A stretch of DNA of 64,000 nucleotides from Turritopsis dohrnii (Eukaryota; Cnidaria; Hydrozoa; Anthoathecata; Oceaniidae): positions 744,001-808,000 of the forward strand of contig BQMF02000095.1 in NCBI GenBank assembly GCA_027922465.2. The letters are read 5' to 3'. A program made the translations under genes and the position numbers. Every line of letters starts with the position of its first letter. The first letter of the stretch is position 1. The notes beneath the pieces are model-generated. The model did not search any database and was not told where the DNA came from. It saw nothing but the letters and a program-made list of their open reading frames with translations. Below, piece after piece: positions 1 to 10,700 of the stretch.

Positions 1-136
1 TGTGAGTGGTTTCAGGTTTTTTCGTTTTCATGAAGGCTCCAGTCACCAAATTCGTTAAGGTTCTCACTAAAAATTCTCCGTATGAACTGGTAAACTTATT
101 TCACCTTCAGTTACCATCCAACAATATGTCAAAAAT

Positions 137-1365
137 ATGGAAAAAGAGCCGTTTATTCGATGGGAGATGAACGGAAAAGAATTGCCGTTAACCTTCACAG
201 GCACACCCTTCATCTGGTTCGGTAAGCAGGAGTACCATTGCCATCAGGGACGCGACAAGCATACAAAGATGAAACAACATAAGAAAGAGTTTCAAAACCA
301 ACAAGTTGTAGGTGATCATGTTTTCTTAAAGCGAAGAAAATCGACACAACCAACAAAAAAACTGGACTGTCCGGTAAAATTTACTGTTAAAAAGTTAATT
401 GTATTTCCGGAATTTAGAATTAACGAAGATAAAAAAAATCTCGAACAAACACAGCAAAGAACATACGGAGTTACCTGAGTGACTTAAAAAGAACAGTTTC
501 GGTAAAGGCTGACGATCGCAAAAATATTGATTTCCAAAAGGATTACTGCAATGGTAAATTACCTTATGTCTTTTCATTTCCAACTGATGAACATCTATAT
601 CATCATATTGGTAAAGCTGCTGGCTTGAGTGAACAGTTGGATGCAAGAGTATGTGCATACTTGCTTGCTCTAATTGAAAAAGGGCACAGAAAAGTCAAAG
701 ATTTGCAAACACGTGCATTAGAATTTGTGGAAAACAAAATATTTTTCGGCGAAAAACATCCAGACATTTTTAGGAAGCGATTTTGTCCTACAAAGAAGAA
801 AGTGAGAAATATCATTGCATCAGTAAGATTGGCACAAAGATTCAGCTCAATTGATCAAGAAAATTTAGAGCAGATGAAGGAAAAATGGGGAGAATACGCA
901 GATATACACTTCATCCCACGGTATGCTCAAAGAAGCCTAATTGGTCCAATAATTAAACTGTTACAACGAAGTGTGCAGCAGCAAAACAACTCTGTTGACT
1001 GTGGGTTATTTGCCATTGCCTTTGCAACAGACAAAGCATTTGGGAATGACCCTCACCAAATTAGTTATGACGATAGGCAAATGAGGAAGCATTTTGTTCA
1101 ATGCCTCAAAGTGAAAGAAATGTCCTGCTTTCCGAGAAATCAAAAGCGGGTGCGGAGAAGTCGTCAACTGATGACGCATGTCGAAATTTATTGCACGTGT
1201 CGACAACCTTTTTTCGAAGAAGACATTGAAAAAGATGTAGGTTTTTTCATGGCATGTTACAATTCGTGTAACGAATGGTACCATAAACGCTAAACGCTAA
1301 AGTTTTTAAGAATGATAAGGACAGCAAAATTTGAAAGTGCACTAGTTGTAATAAAGTTGGAAGTC
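137..1365 (+). pseudogene. Broken transposon-type gene: CaRF-like domain plus Ulp1/PHD tail
   Basis: Two main reading-frame blocks (137-478 and about 481-1293) give one decayed protein. The first block has a Trp/Phe-rich start (PFIRWEMNG, GTPFIWFG) and a DCPVKF..FPEFRI segment. The second continues with YVFSFP, a His pair, VKDLQTRALEFV and KRFCP...VRNIIASVRLA, a pattern resembling the CaRF (calcium-responsive factor) region found in many transposon proteins. The C-terminal part has NSVDCGLFAIAFA, the Asp-Cys segment of Ulp1-like cysteine proteases, then a PHD-type start (CTC...C..CNEWYH). The PHD part continues in another frame to about 1365 (KCTSC) with an in-frame TGA. No DDE core or protease His box lies between the blocks, so this looks like an internally deleted, frameshifted element. 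The exact superfamily is unknown to me. Confidence 0.55.
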
Positions 1366-2207
1366 ATTGAAAAAAGCCAATGAAAGATTTTTTTTCGTAC
1401 TCACTCGTACTGATCCCTTACGAACCTTTAAAATTTCTTGCGCAGTCAAAATATGAAAGTCAATTCAGCATGCCCTTACAGTAAGAAAATGTTTCGCTGT
1501 TGTGCGCGGAAATTGAATTTGTGCCATATGAGCTTTTCTTTTCGTTCCTCGAAAAGCTGTAATAATTTCGAGTTAAAATTATATTATGTCGAGTTGTAAG
1601 TACGGAATCGTACACCATTTAGCATCTACCTCGCGCCTACCATGTGTATTTTGTGACTTTTATACGTGTCTTATTTAATTTGGTTGAAGATGTTACTAAA
1701 ATGTTGCAACATTATTTACCTGCTCAGACATCGGATATTCGTGTATTGGCTTTACACTGTGAGACTGGTTTTATCTTACTTTACAAAGATACGACCCACA
1801 TTAAGAAGAGATTTGCTATGAATATTGTATCGTCGCGATTTATTTGGACTGTTTCGTTACAGAATACATAAATTATACTAGAAAGATTTGTGACATTTTA
1901 CTTTTGACTGTTTTGGAAAGCAGTCTGGAGTGGATTTGGATCTGCCCATTGAAGAACATACCTTCCAACCTGGTATTACAAATGGGCGGGAGTTACTAAC
2001 AAGATAAAAATAATAGTATCTCTGTGAGAAAAACTTTAAGAATTAGCACTTCTAAATCGCTGGAAAATGGCTATTGAGAGCTACCACTTTTTGTTGTCAT
2101 GCGAAAAAATCACGAAACCTATGTCTATAATCTTCTGAACTTGTCCCCAGCACTTCTATTTTCTTATGAAACATGTTGCAAGCACTGCTTGCCTTCTTTA
2201 AATAAAC

Positions 2208-2299
2208 CAACCTCGATCACAGCGCTTTTTGGCTTTTTTTATACTGTATAGCGCTAAACGATAGGAAAGAAAAGCCAAGAAGCGCTGGGATCGAGGTTG
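2208..2299. mobile_element. Short hairpin MITE, about 92 bp
   Basis: The left arm (2208-2240) starts CAACCTCGATC and the right arm (2267-2299) ends GATCGAGGTTG; the arms are inverted copies over about 30 bp with a few mismatches (AGCGCTTTTTGGC against GCCAAGAAGCGCT). No clear target duplication was identified, so the superfamily is open. Confidence 0.6.
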
Positions 2300-3046
2300 C
2301 GTATGGACGTTATTGATTTCACGCCATGTATATTATGTAAAATGTTCTGAAGCGGGAGGTCTCTACTCTCGGCGGGAGATCGGGAGGACCAGTGAAATAG
2401 CGGGAGACTTGGAACTTATGGAAGAATTACACGACGCGCTCAACGCAAAGATTTTCAAATGGTTTTTGTGAGAACTTTGTTTACGTTTTAACTCACTCAC
2501 TCACAAGCAATTTCGCAGCGAAATACTTCAGCAAATGTTTCATCATATTTCATTCGTATTGTATTTCTTATGCCGTTTTCAATGTCATAGGGAAAACTTC
2601 CTTTATTATTTTTGCAAACTCACACTCTGCACCGTATTCAATTGAATTTTACGTGAGATAATCGGGAAGGCACTTCGATCAAAAGGTGTCCTATGTGTTG
2701 AAAAGGACGATTTCTACAAGCATATTCATCGTATAAACAAGCTCAGTGAAGTCGAACGGTTTTTACAAGCTTCCTGTTTATCAAGTAACTGTTGAGAGAG
2801 CAGTGAGAGATTGTCACGTTCAGACTTATCTTTAATCAGTGGTCGTCAGAGTGTAGCACACGAATTATTTCACCGACACACCGACGGAATTGCCAGCTGA
2901 ATTTCACTTCAAGTCCTCAAATGAAAATCTTCTTCATCAAATGGAGGAAAAGACTTTGTCAGAGACAAATAAATTGAGAATCGGGACAAAGTCAATGGAA
3001 AGAAAAAGAAGAAAAAAATCAAAACAAAAAATGTAAAAAAAATATA

Positions 3047-3287
3047 ATTTACCGCCACCCCGGGCGCTTATTTAAAATTTTGAATTAGAAAAATTATTAT
3101 TAAATATAATATTTCTTACCTGTTCGGTTTTGATCTGAATTTCTTCTATTTATTAGCGCGGTTTTGAAAAGGTTTTGAAAAGAAGAAACCTAGCTATTTT
3201 ATCCCCTCTTATTATTAGTGCGGCATGGCCAAAATAATAATTTTTCTAATTCAAAATTTTAAATAAGCGCCCGGGGCGACGGTAAAT
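3047..3287. mobile_element. MITE with inverted arms of about 55 bp
   Basis: The left arm 3047-3101 and right arm 3233-3287 are almost perfect reverse complements. Both contain GGGCGCTTATTTAAAATT or its complement, and the termini read ATTTACCG and CGGTAAAT. The centre of about 130 bp contains a short direct duplication (GGTTTTGAAAAG twice). No coding capacity is seen. Confidence 0.7.
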
Positions 3288-4128
3288 CGATCATTTACGG
3301 TATATAAAAATAACGGTATGTAAAAAAAACCCATTGGGTATGATCTCGATTTCATAGATAACATCATCTTGAATATCAGATCTTTTTGTAGAATTGCTTT
3401 CCAATAGTGCTAAGCTGGAATTGAGTTGAACTGGCTGTGATCAGAACACCTCATAAGCAAGCCAGAAAAACATCTTTTTCAGATATATGTTGCATTCAAG
3501 ATTGAACGTCTTTAACGATTTATTAAGAAAACTCCAAAATTTTGAAACTTCCAGCTCGTTGCTCTTAACTTAGGAATTTAGCCTCAGTTTGCTCTTCTTA
3601 ATACGTTCTTCTTTTCTTTCTCTACCAAATCCGCGACTTGTGTTCCTTTTTCATATATTTTCTCTTCAAATTTTCAGGGTCTCATTTACCTCCACAGTGT
3701 AAAAGTTCCTTAAAATTTTAGAGCTCTTCTCAGTCGAACGGAGTTTCGACCCGAGCTTTTTGAATTGATTATTCATTGGAATGGTAAGTCAGAAAAAATA
3801 TCTAAAGACAAAACCAGCTTGAATCCTCTATGTAATAATAGACAACTCGTTATAGCGGACACTTTTTCAACATGGGTGTTGCTATAGAGTGGTTCAGCTG
3901 AAAGATACATTAGCATACGACTATCGCAATGCAATGAGAAGAAATCAATAAACAAATAATATTTGACGTCTGAGGAAATTGAGTAAAAAGCATTATTTTC
4001 TGCTCTTTTCCTTGCATTACCTTGCAGAAATCTTTAAAAAATTGAACAAAGGAGAGGTAGGAGCTAATTGGGCCTTGACTGAGTTCATTTTTTAAGATTT
4101 TGTTGGAAATTCAAGAATTTACGACAAC

Positions 4129-7100
4129 ATGGCGTCAGTGTTAGCGGACGTGTTATTACTGTGTTCAACAGTGTTTATAATTTTAAACATTAGAACAGCT
4201 AGTTACATTACGCCAGATGGTATTAGTTGTACATTGAATGTTGAAGAAATTTATAGTGATAGTGATATGACCCATACATACTCAAGTTTATGGTTAATGA
4301 AGAAAAATTACGCACCGAAGCACAAATTTGTACGTAGATCATGGCTCGCCATTCTTATAATCCTGGCCGGAGATGTTGAAACCTGCCCTGGACCATCTAT
4401 GAAAGCATTTTTACGGAAAAAAGGGATGAAGATTTTACATCAAAACCTCAATGGAGTTGGTGGGAAAATCGATTATGTGAGAGAGTTTTTACGAAATAAG
4501 GAGGTTAATGTTTTTGGTATCACTGAAAGTCACCTCAGCAACTCTATAATGGATGAAGAGATCATGGTTGACGAGTATTTTGTTGAAAGACTTGATCGAA
4601 AATCTGGAAGCCACGGCGGAGTTATGTGTTACATTAAAAATGACATAACTTATGAAAGAAGAGAAGATCTCGAAGTTGAGGGAATTGAGGCTATCTGGAT
4701 CGAAGTGTCTATCCAAAACTCTCGATCTATCCTTATTTGTTTCATGTATCGACCCCCGGATTCATCTCGTTATCTCGATAAAAACTTTAGTCAAAAACTT
4801 GAGGATATAATTTCTACCGTAAATTACGAAGATAAAGAGATCATATTGGCTGGAGACATGAATTGCAATTACTCGGAAAAAAACGATCATAATGAAATAA
4901 AAAACATCATGAAAATCAATGGTTTCAAGCAACTCATCAAAAAACCAACAAGAGTCACTGAGTACACAAAAACACTTATCGATCTTATGTTTTCAAGCAA
5001 TGAAAGAACTATTTCAGAAACAATTGTTGAGCCATCAGCAACGAGTGATCATGACATCGTGGGTATCGTAAGAAAATTACACACACAAAAGTTTTCCCCA
5101 CATAAGACATATACCAGAGATTTCTCCAAGTATGATCCTAACGGATTCAGAAAAGATATAGAAAATGTTAAATGGTATCGAGAGCTCTCAAGCTCGGATT
5201 TTAATACTTCTTGGAATAACTTTAAATCGAAACTACTTGAGATAGTAAACCAGCACGCCCCCATTAAAGAAAAAATGGTTCGTGGTAAACCAGCACCTTG
5301 GCTGACTGTCGAGATTAAACGCTTAATGAATGAACGTGATCACTACTTGAAAGAAGCACGACGTACTAATTCTCCAACTGACTGGTCCAAATATCGTCGC
5401 CTTCGGAATTCAACTACTTACGCTATTCGGCGATCTAAAAGTAACTACTGTTGTAATCTCTTGCAGGAAAACTCATTCAAACCTGCAGATTTTTGGAAAT
5501 GCATTAAAAAACTTTTTCCATCTAAGCTGGAATCAAATAATAGTATACCTTCAACGATGAAAGTTAACGGCGAAAAATGTGCTGACAAACAATCAATAGT
5601 AAATTCGCTATGTGGCTTTTTCTCGACTGTTGGTTCAAAGTTACAATGTGAAATTACCTCGATACGTGATCGAACATGGAAATCATATAGCAATATGCAC
5701 ATTGGTACTAATAATAAATTACGTAAAGTGTTCAAATTTAAAGCTGTTTCCCCAGAGTACATTCAGAAACTACTACGATCATTGAAAGCCTCTAAAGCCA
5801 CTGGCCATGACAGCATTCCTGCATCATTGCTGAAAGACGCTCAAAGAGAACTATCACTTCCTCTCTGTTACTTAGCGAATACAAGCTTGAAGTCTGGATC
5901 CTTCCCTACAACAGAAAAAATTGCAAAGGTCACACCAGTTTACAAAGCTGGAGAACGCTCCAGTTTTGATAATTACCGTCCAATCTCTATACTCAATGTC
6001 ATGTCGAAAATCTTAGAAAGAATTGTCTTAGAGCAGCTCACTGAATTTCTAGAAACAAATAATCTATTATATGAACATCAATATGGCTTTAGGAAGCGAA
6101 AATCAACTCAAGATGCTGTTCTCAACTTACACGAACAGATACGACAGAATATGGATAAAAGAAAATGCACAGGTGCAATGTACATTGACTTACGAAAGGC
6201 CTTTGACACTGTTAGTCACTCATGCCTTCTCAGTAAGCTTCCGTTCTATGGTATCTGCGATATTGAATTGGATTGGTTATCTGACTACCTCTTCAACCGA
6301 AAGCAATACGTGTCATGTGATCAAACCTATTCGGGAATGAACGAGATAATCTTTGGTGTTCCGCAAGGATCCATACTTGGTCCCTTGCTCTTTATTTTGC
6401 TAGTAAATGATGCACATCTAGGGCTTGATAAATGCAAACTGTTGATGTATGTCGATGATGCTGTTTTACTGTACTCTCATGAGTCTACCACAACTATCGA
6501 AAATACATTGTGTAGAGAAGGAAAATATTTATTCAGGTGGTTTGAAAGTAATCATCTCATATTAAATCTCAAACCTGGTAAAACAGAGTATGTCATATAT
6601 GGCACTGCCCAAAAATTGAAGACGCAACCATCCTGTGTTATTAACATCCTTGGCTCAACCATTCACCAGGAACTGAAATATGAGTATTTGGGCATTATCT
6701 TTGATAAGAACTTATCGATGCTTGATCAAAGTTCGAAACTAATCAAGAAAGTGAGTCAAAGACTGAAGTTATTGAAACGCGTACGTTCTAATTTGACAAG
6801 TAAAGCTGCTGAAGCAATTTATAGAGCAATGATTGAGCCGATAATGCTATATTGTGCTCCTGTATACCTTGGATTAACACCTGTTTGTACAAAATTAAAT
6901 CGTCTGGGGAAGAAAGCTTCCGAAGTTATCGGAGCAGGGAATCAGAAATCTGTAACCAGCAGGATCAAGGAAAGATCAGCTATTGAAGTGTTCCAACATC
7001 TGCATGGAATCAAAAACAATTTATTCCATTTCGAAAGATTCCAACATAGCATTACAACTCGACGAAATGGGAATCGTTTGGTTGTTCCGAAATCTAGAAC

Positions 7101-7221
7101 TGAGTCTGGAAGACGATCATTTGCTGTCCAAGGTGCCCTGACCTTCAATGAATTATCTGACAACTTAAGAAGAGAAGAATCCATCTGTAAATTTAAAAGT
7201 TTAATTTATTCAGCTGTCTAA
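4129..7221 (+). CDS. LINE polyprotein: 2A-like leader, endonuclease, reverse transcriptase
   Basis: The protein is 1030 aa. Residues 1-30 are hydrophobic (MASVLADVLLLCSTVFIILN), and residues 81-89 read GDVETCPGP, a close variant of the 2A ribosome-skipping motif, with Cys in place of the usual Asn. The exonuclease-endonuclease-phosphatase domain follows (about 100-310), with HQNLNG, ITESHL, GDMNCN and a SDHDI active-site motif. The reverse transcriptase (about 600-850) shows NYRPISILN, a YGFRKRKST block, YIDLRKAFDTV, GVPQGSILGP and the catalytic YVDD at 774-777. Order and length fit CR1/L2-like LINE ORF2. The enzyme nicks target DNA and reverse-transcribes its own RNA. I see no frameshift or stop. 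Confidence 0.9.
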   Translation: MASVLADVLLLCSTVFIILNIRTASYITPDGISCTLNVEEIYSDSDMTHTYSSLWLMKKNYAPKHKFVRRSWLAILIILAGDVETCPGPSMKAFLRKKGMKILHQNLNGVGGKIDYVREFLRNKEVNVFGITESHLSNSIMDEEIMVDEYFVERLDRKSGSHGGVMCYIKNDITYERREDLEVEGIEAIWIEVSIQNSRSILICFMYRPPDSSRYLDKNFSQKLEDIISTVNYEDKEIILAGDMNCNYSEKNDHNEIKNIMKINGFKQLIKKPTRVTEYTKTLIDLMFSSNERTISETIVEPSATSDHDIVGIVRKLHTQKFSPHKTYTRDFSKYDPNGFRKDIENVKWYRELSSSDFNTSWNNFKSKLLEIVNQHAPIKEKMVRGKPAPWLTVEIKRLMNERDHYLKEARRTNSPTDWSKYRRLRNSTTYAIRRSKSNYCCNLLQENSFKPADFWKCIKKLFPSKLESNNSIPSTMKVNGEKCADKQSIVNSLCGFFSTVGSKLQCEITSIRDRTWKSYSNMHIGTNNKLRKVFKFKAVSPEYIQKLLRSLKASKATGHDSIPASLLKDAQRELSLPLCYLANTSLKSGSFPTTEKIAKVTPVYKAGERSSFDNYRPISILNVMSKILERIVLEQLTEFLETNNLLYEHQYGFRKRKSTQDAVLNLHEQIRQNMDKRKCTGAMYIDLRKAFDTVSHSCLLSKLPFYGICDIELDWLSDYLFNRKQYVSCDQTYSGMNEIIFGVPQGSILGPLLFILLVNDAHLGLDKCKLLMYVDDAVLLYSHESTTTIENTLCREGKYLFRWFESNHLILNLKPGKTEYVIYGTAQKLKTQPSCVINILGSTIHQELKYEYLGIIFDKNLSMLDQSSKLIKKVSQRLKLLKRVRSNLTSKAAEAIYRAMIEPIMLYCAPVYLGLTPVCTKLNRLGKKASEVIGAGNQKSVTSRIKERSAIEVFQHLHGIKNNLFHFERFQHSITTRRNGNRLVVPKSRTESGRRSFAVQGALTFNELSDNLRREESICKFKSLIYSAV

Positions 7222-7356
7222 TTAGTCTTGCATCTTTTTTGTATATTCTAGTTTTTTATTGTAATTTATAAAACAGGTCCTTTATTGATAGCAGAATTTT
7301 AATTTCTGAAAAAGTCAACCTGTATAAATATGTTTATAATAATAAATAATAATAAT
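4129..7356 (+). mobile_element. APE-type non-LTR retrotransposon (LINE), apparently full ORF
   Basis: A single uninterrupted endonuclease/reverse-transcriptase frame is followed by a 3' tail of about 135 bp that ends in an (AAT)-rich repeat at 7336-7356, the usual end form of CR1/L2-like LINEs. The element sits in the same orientation as the ODAD4-like gene, ending about 360 bp before its start codon. The 5' boundary and target-site duplication could not be defined. The intact frame suggests a recent insertion. Confidence 0.75.
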
Positions 7357-7715
7357 GTCTGGAATAACGAGGAACAGATCTGTACCCATTGGTTTACTCC
7401 ACGACATCACTGTTTATTTTGTGCAAACTCTCTAGTATTAGGGCATCGACTGTGAAATGTTTTTCTTCTATGTCAAAAGTTTCCAATATGAATTTACTAC
7501 TTACTATGAATTTATTATTTACGCACTGAACGTGAAAATAATAGGAATTCTTAAAAATTAACATTCGGAAACCGTAATATTTTCTCTTACAAAACAAGCT
7601 AGTCATTGTTTCTATGGAAATATGAATGTTCTATAAACAGGACGACCACGAACATGAGCAACTAGTCATGAACAGCACATAAAATCTTTGGTTCGCATTT
7701 AAAACTTCACACGAA

Positions 7716-10700
7716 ATGCCAGTCGAGTCTTTCGATGACGATGAATATGATCAGGAAGGGCCCAAAAGCTCTTTTGGGACATACTTGGCTGAAGGAGACA
7801 CACTTTTCAAGCAAAGCGAGTATAAAAAAGCATTGGAAAGTTATAGTCTGGTAAGTTAACGGGAGGGACGAGGGTGAGGCATTACAATTTACATGATATA
7901 CCAGTTTTTCCAATAAAGGAGATAAGGGATAGGCTATCTGGACACCAGTGATATATGAGTTGAATAACAATGTCCTGTATTTTGCTAACTTTTATCATCT
8001 GTATATAGGCCTTGGAGTTGGAACCAACTGACAAAACATGCTTAGTTGCAAGATCTAAATGCTACCTGAAGCTTGGAGATTCACAGAAAGCTTTAGAAGA
8101 TGCTGAAGCTGCACTTGCCGAGGATAAAGAATTCAATAAGGTAATAAGCCATCAAAAATTAAAGTTAAAGTGGACTGTTGTTGGATAAAATCGAAACAAC
8201 AAAATATATAATACCATGAGTGGAGGCGAGATTCAACAGTACCATTATCCATACCACAACAGTCAACAAATAATTCGAACTTTAAAAACAAAAACATTGC
8301 GTATCTGAACCAAGTCAAGATGTGATCTATACTACACTCGACATAAAAAATCTTTGCATCTTTAAATCTTTTGTGTTGTATGAAAAATGTAATGTATTTA
8401 AATTATTGACCAGATGCAGCTTGATTTTGGCAAGTTGAATCTCGCCCCCACTCACGGTAAAAATGCTTTTGCTATTACAGTATCTTCAGCATGAGATTTT
8501 AAAGCTCGCATACTGAAGATATGCAATGACAAAAACAATAGGATGTTTAGTATATATATTTCCCTTCATATTGTAGGGTTTATATCGAAAGGCAGAGGCA
8601 TTATACTGCATGGGTGATTTTGAATATGCCTTGATGTATTATCATAGGGGGTATAAATTACGCCCAGAGTTGGAGGAGTTTCGCCTTGGTATTCAAAAAG
8701 CACAAGAAGCTATTGATAACTCTATTGGAAGTAAAACCTTATATGCACTAATAATGTTTTTAATTGAACTTAAATAATTAAATATAAAACTTATGGTCAT
8801 CTATCCAATTTCTTATTATGTGTAGGTGCAGCAAAAATTAAGCTTGAAAACAAAGGTGACCTGTCATTTTTTGCGAAACAGGATGAATTGGTAAGGGATT
8901 TATAAGTGGTTATTGTTTTGTTATAATTCTGTTGTTACGATGTTTCAATCATGGCATGTCATCTATAATTTAAATGTCTTTCTTAGTTCTAAATCTTTAG
9001 AGCCATACCGTTATAGCATGAATATCTCCTTTCTTAATAGGGTAGCAAAAAACGTGGATACACTAAACCTCTCAGGAATATCAAGTTAAAGCCCAATATA
9101 ACACAACGCAATAAAGATACAAAAAATCCAACACCATCTAAAAAAACAGTAAAACAGCTGCTTGGTGAACTTTATGCTGATAAAGAGTATCTTGAGAAGT
9201 TAATGAATGATCAAGGTATGGGTAGCGAAACGATCCCATACATTTTTTTGATCAGTTTTTCTATCTCTACAACATCAGTACACTTTCAATAAAGTCCCGA
9301 TTCCTTGATTGAAACTTTCGTCACGGGGCTCACACACGGGACTGCGAGATTCTTGCTCATCTGTTTCGAAATTAAAGCCGTAAAAAACTTACGCGAGTTA
9401 CTATCTTATTATAATAATTGTGCATCCTACTTTTATTTTAGAGGGTGATATATTTAGTTTTAATTTACCGTCAACATCTTTTTCATTGCGTGTAAAACCA
9501 CGTAGAGGCAAGAGACACCTTTTTCATGATAATTCCAAAAGCACATGGCATTTAGTGTCAGTTATTTTTATGATCACGGGGAACTATTGCATTGCATCCC
9601 CAATCGAACGCGACGTTTTTGGGGAAATATCTCGAGAACCAATGGGAATACTTTAGCGTCTGTGATACGGGTGATGTGGTGACGCAACATTTGGGCCTAA
9701 ATTTTATTTGGTACTGCGGCTATGACGTCATTAAAGTCTTTGATTGGCGATATCTCAGCAATGGTCCCATACACTTTTTTTACCAGTTTTTCGAACTCTA
9801 CAACATGGGTACATTTTCCAGTCACAATTCCGTGATTTAATTTTTAGTCACAGGGTACACACATGGAAACACAGGATTTCTGTGCATCCTTTTCGAAATT
9901 TTTTACGCCAGTTGCTAGTCTTATTATACTAATCCGCATAGTGTGTCACACTTTTATTTAAAAAAGTGATATATTTAACTAAATTTTACTTAGGATTTCC
10001 TATATTGTTCGCGTAAAACCACGTAGAGACGAGAACGTTTTTTTTCAGTAATGACGTCAGATTCTACTGTATCATTGATTTGACGTCAAGTTTTTTTTTA
10101 TCAGTGCATACAATAATGTTGATACGCTTACACAGGATTTGAATAAAAAAGGATCATTTTCGAAATAAAAACCAGTAAGAAACTTGTCTTAAATGAAATA
10201 CCTAAAATTAAATACCTTCTCATAAGCTTTCACTCGCGCTTCCATATGAATTGGATTGTCAATTCCAAATCTCAATGGAAGAAAGTCAAAATAGTTTTTG
10301 TGATTTTGTGAAGAAATGGCAAGTAAATACCATTTATAAAGAAACATTATCCTTTCAGTTGTTTAACTGATTGTGTTTTCTTAATTTCCCCTTTAAAGCT
10401 GAGTGTCTACCAAAGCTGAGTGTCTACCAAAGCTTCGCCAAAGCGTTTATGGTAAACGCAAATAATTATATTTCAAATTTATCGTCGGCGCTAGTATGTC
10501 TGCCACACAAACTTAATGCAAACTTGTTCATTGAATTTTATTAAATGTTTTGAAATGATCAAGTATAGGGAAACCTAGCAGAAATGAATATGTACTTGTT
10601 ATTTTGCTCAGAATATTGCTAGAAAAAGAAAGTCTAAGAATAAATCCTCGTAAAGAGACCTTTTTCAGCACCATGGTTTTTTGCACTCCAAGGCCTCCAA

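Larger units (their letters stand above)
1366..4128. other. Intergenic stretch with two hairpin MITEs
   Basis: No coding frame with recognisable motifs was found. Apart from the inverted-repeat elements at 2208-2299 and 3047-3287 the sequence is AT-rich and unassigned. The 5' untranslated region of the following LINE probably lies in the last few hundred bases, but I cannot fix its start. Confidence 0.4.
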
